Below, piece after piece: positions 36,972 through 37,392 of a stretch of 37,392 bases of DNA. The position numbers were made by a program, and so were the translations under genes. Each line of letters begins with the position of its first letter. The stretch's first letter is position 1. Where the stretch lies: NCBI RefSeq assembly GCF_001043895.1, contig NZ_JTHF01000083.1, positions 1-37,392 of the forward strand, written 5' to 3'. The notes under the pieces were generated by a model. That model ran no database searches. It saw only the letters and a list, made by a program, of their open reading frames with translations, and was not told the DNA's origin. This stretch comes from Methylobacterium indicum. GTDB lineage: Bacteria > Pseudomonadota > Alphaproteobacteria > Rhizobiales > Beijerinckiaceae.

Positions 36972-37392
36972 ATGGCTCAGACTGTCTGTGTGATCCCCAG
37001 CGCCGCCGACCTGACGCGCCTGTCCGCCATCGTCGCCGATCGGGGGCGGCCCCTCAAGCACATCCAGCGGGCCCGCATCATCCTGCTCTCGGCCAAACGC
37101 CTCTCCGTCCTCGACGTCGCCCAGCAGGCGGGCGTCAGCCGGCCGGCCGTCTGGCCCTGGCAACAGCGCTACGCCGAGGAAGGTGTCGAGAGCCTCTTAC
37201 GCGACAAGACCCGTCCGCCCGGCAAGCCGCCTCACGCCACCGACACCGTCGCCGAGGTGCTCGCCCTCACCTGCTCCGAACCGCCCGGTGAAGTCACCCA
37301 ATGGACCGGCCGCGCCCTGGCGCAGACCGTCGGGATCTCCCTGCGGTCGGTCCAGCGCATCTGGGATGCCCATCGCCTCCAGCCGCATCGGG
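36972..37392 (+). CDS. IS630-family transposase, 5' part (runs off the window)
   Basis: From the ATG at 36972 an uninterrupted frame of 140 codons reaches the right edge. It begins MAQTVCVIPSAADLTRLSA and has the double helix-turn-helix N-terminus of IS630 transposases: HIQRARIILLSAKRLSVLDV, then AQQAGVSRPAVWPWQQRYAE with GVESLLRDKTRPPGKPP, and a second helical part ending VGISLRSVQRIWDAHRLQPHR. The DDE domain would lie beyond 37392. The sequence just before (about 36915-36965) probably contains the left terminal repeat. Unlike the other mobile pieces here, no frameshift is seen in the visible part. Confidence 0.8.
   Translation, partial: MAQTVCVIPSAADLTRLSAIVADRGRPLKHIQRARIILLSAKRLSVLDVAQQAGVSRPAVWPWQQRYAEEGVESLLRDKTRPPGKPPHATDTVAEVLALTCSEPPGEVTQWTGRALAQTVGISLRSVQRIWDAHRLQPHR

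Noticed and set aside
27007..37392. Possible CRISPR array, tRNA or integrase marking the island.
   Set aside because: No regularly spaced repeats, no cloverleaf and no tyrosine-recombinase signature (R...H-x-x-R...Y) were seen on either strand, although a full tRNA scan was not possible by eye.

Overview
The window looks like the chromosome of a Methylobacterium-type alphaproteobacterium (Hyphomicrobiales). Most of it is very GC-rich, nearly every third codon position is G or C, and the run ftsK - lolA - xth, the rpsO - pnp pair, glnD - grpE and the style of the insertion-sequence remnants all fit that group. This placement is inference from gene content and composition, without a database search.

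Positions 1-27000 are ordinary chromosome. In order: the C-terminal part of the DNA translocase FtsK, LolA and exonuclease III (+); a metallo-beta-lactamase-fold hydrolase and a DUF892 ferritin-like protein (-); ribosomal protein S15 and polynucleotide phosphorylase (+), with a terminator after each and an RNase III-type leader hairpin before pnp; an OsmC-family protein (-); a sulfonate/taurine-type ABC importer (-); GlnD and GrpE (+); a CzcBA-type heavy-metal RND efflux pair (-) divergent from an OmpR-type response regulator and histidine kinase (+) that probably control it; a DUF2254 membrane protein, a glutathione S-transferase coupled by an ATGA overlap to a Leu/Ile/Val-type binding protein, and an acyl-CoA synthetase (all -).

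Positions 27100-37392 are an accessory region. Broken transposase genes of the IS630, ISL3, IS5 and IS701 families, and one IS630 transposase that is still open at the right edge, surround two long AT-rich genes that are plainly foreign in composition. One encodes a 654-residue SAM-dependent methyltransferase. The other encodes a 1322-residue protein with an RgpF-like domain, a WsaF-like GT4 glycosyltransferase and a GT2 glycosyltransferase in one chain. Both carry the same short module, roughly F-D-x-x-W/Y-Y-x(4)-D-V-x(5-6)-P-x-x-H-Y-x(2)-G-x(2)-E-G-R: once at the very C-terminus of the methyltransferase and about four times near the N-terminus of the glycosyltransferase. The pair probably builds and methylates a rhamnose-type surface glycan, and the shared module may bring the two enzymes together. 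This is the most interesting part of the window.

Smaller items include two copies of a 21-bp quasi-palindrome, a 13-bp perfect palindromic repeat unit, a TetR-type operator candidate before the acyl-CoA synthetase, several strong terminators, and frameshifts that can be placed in the transposase remnants.
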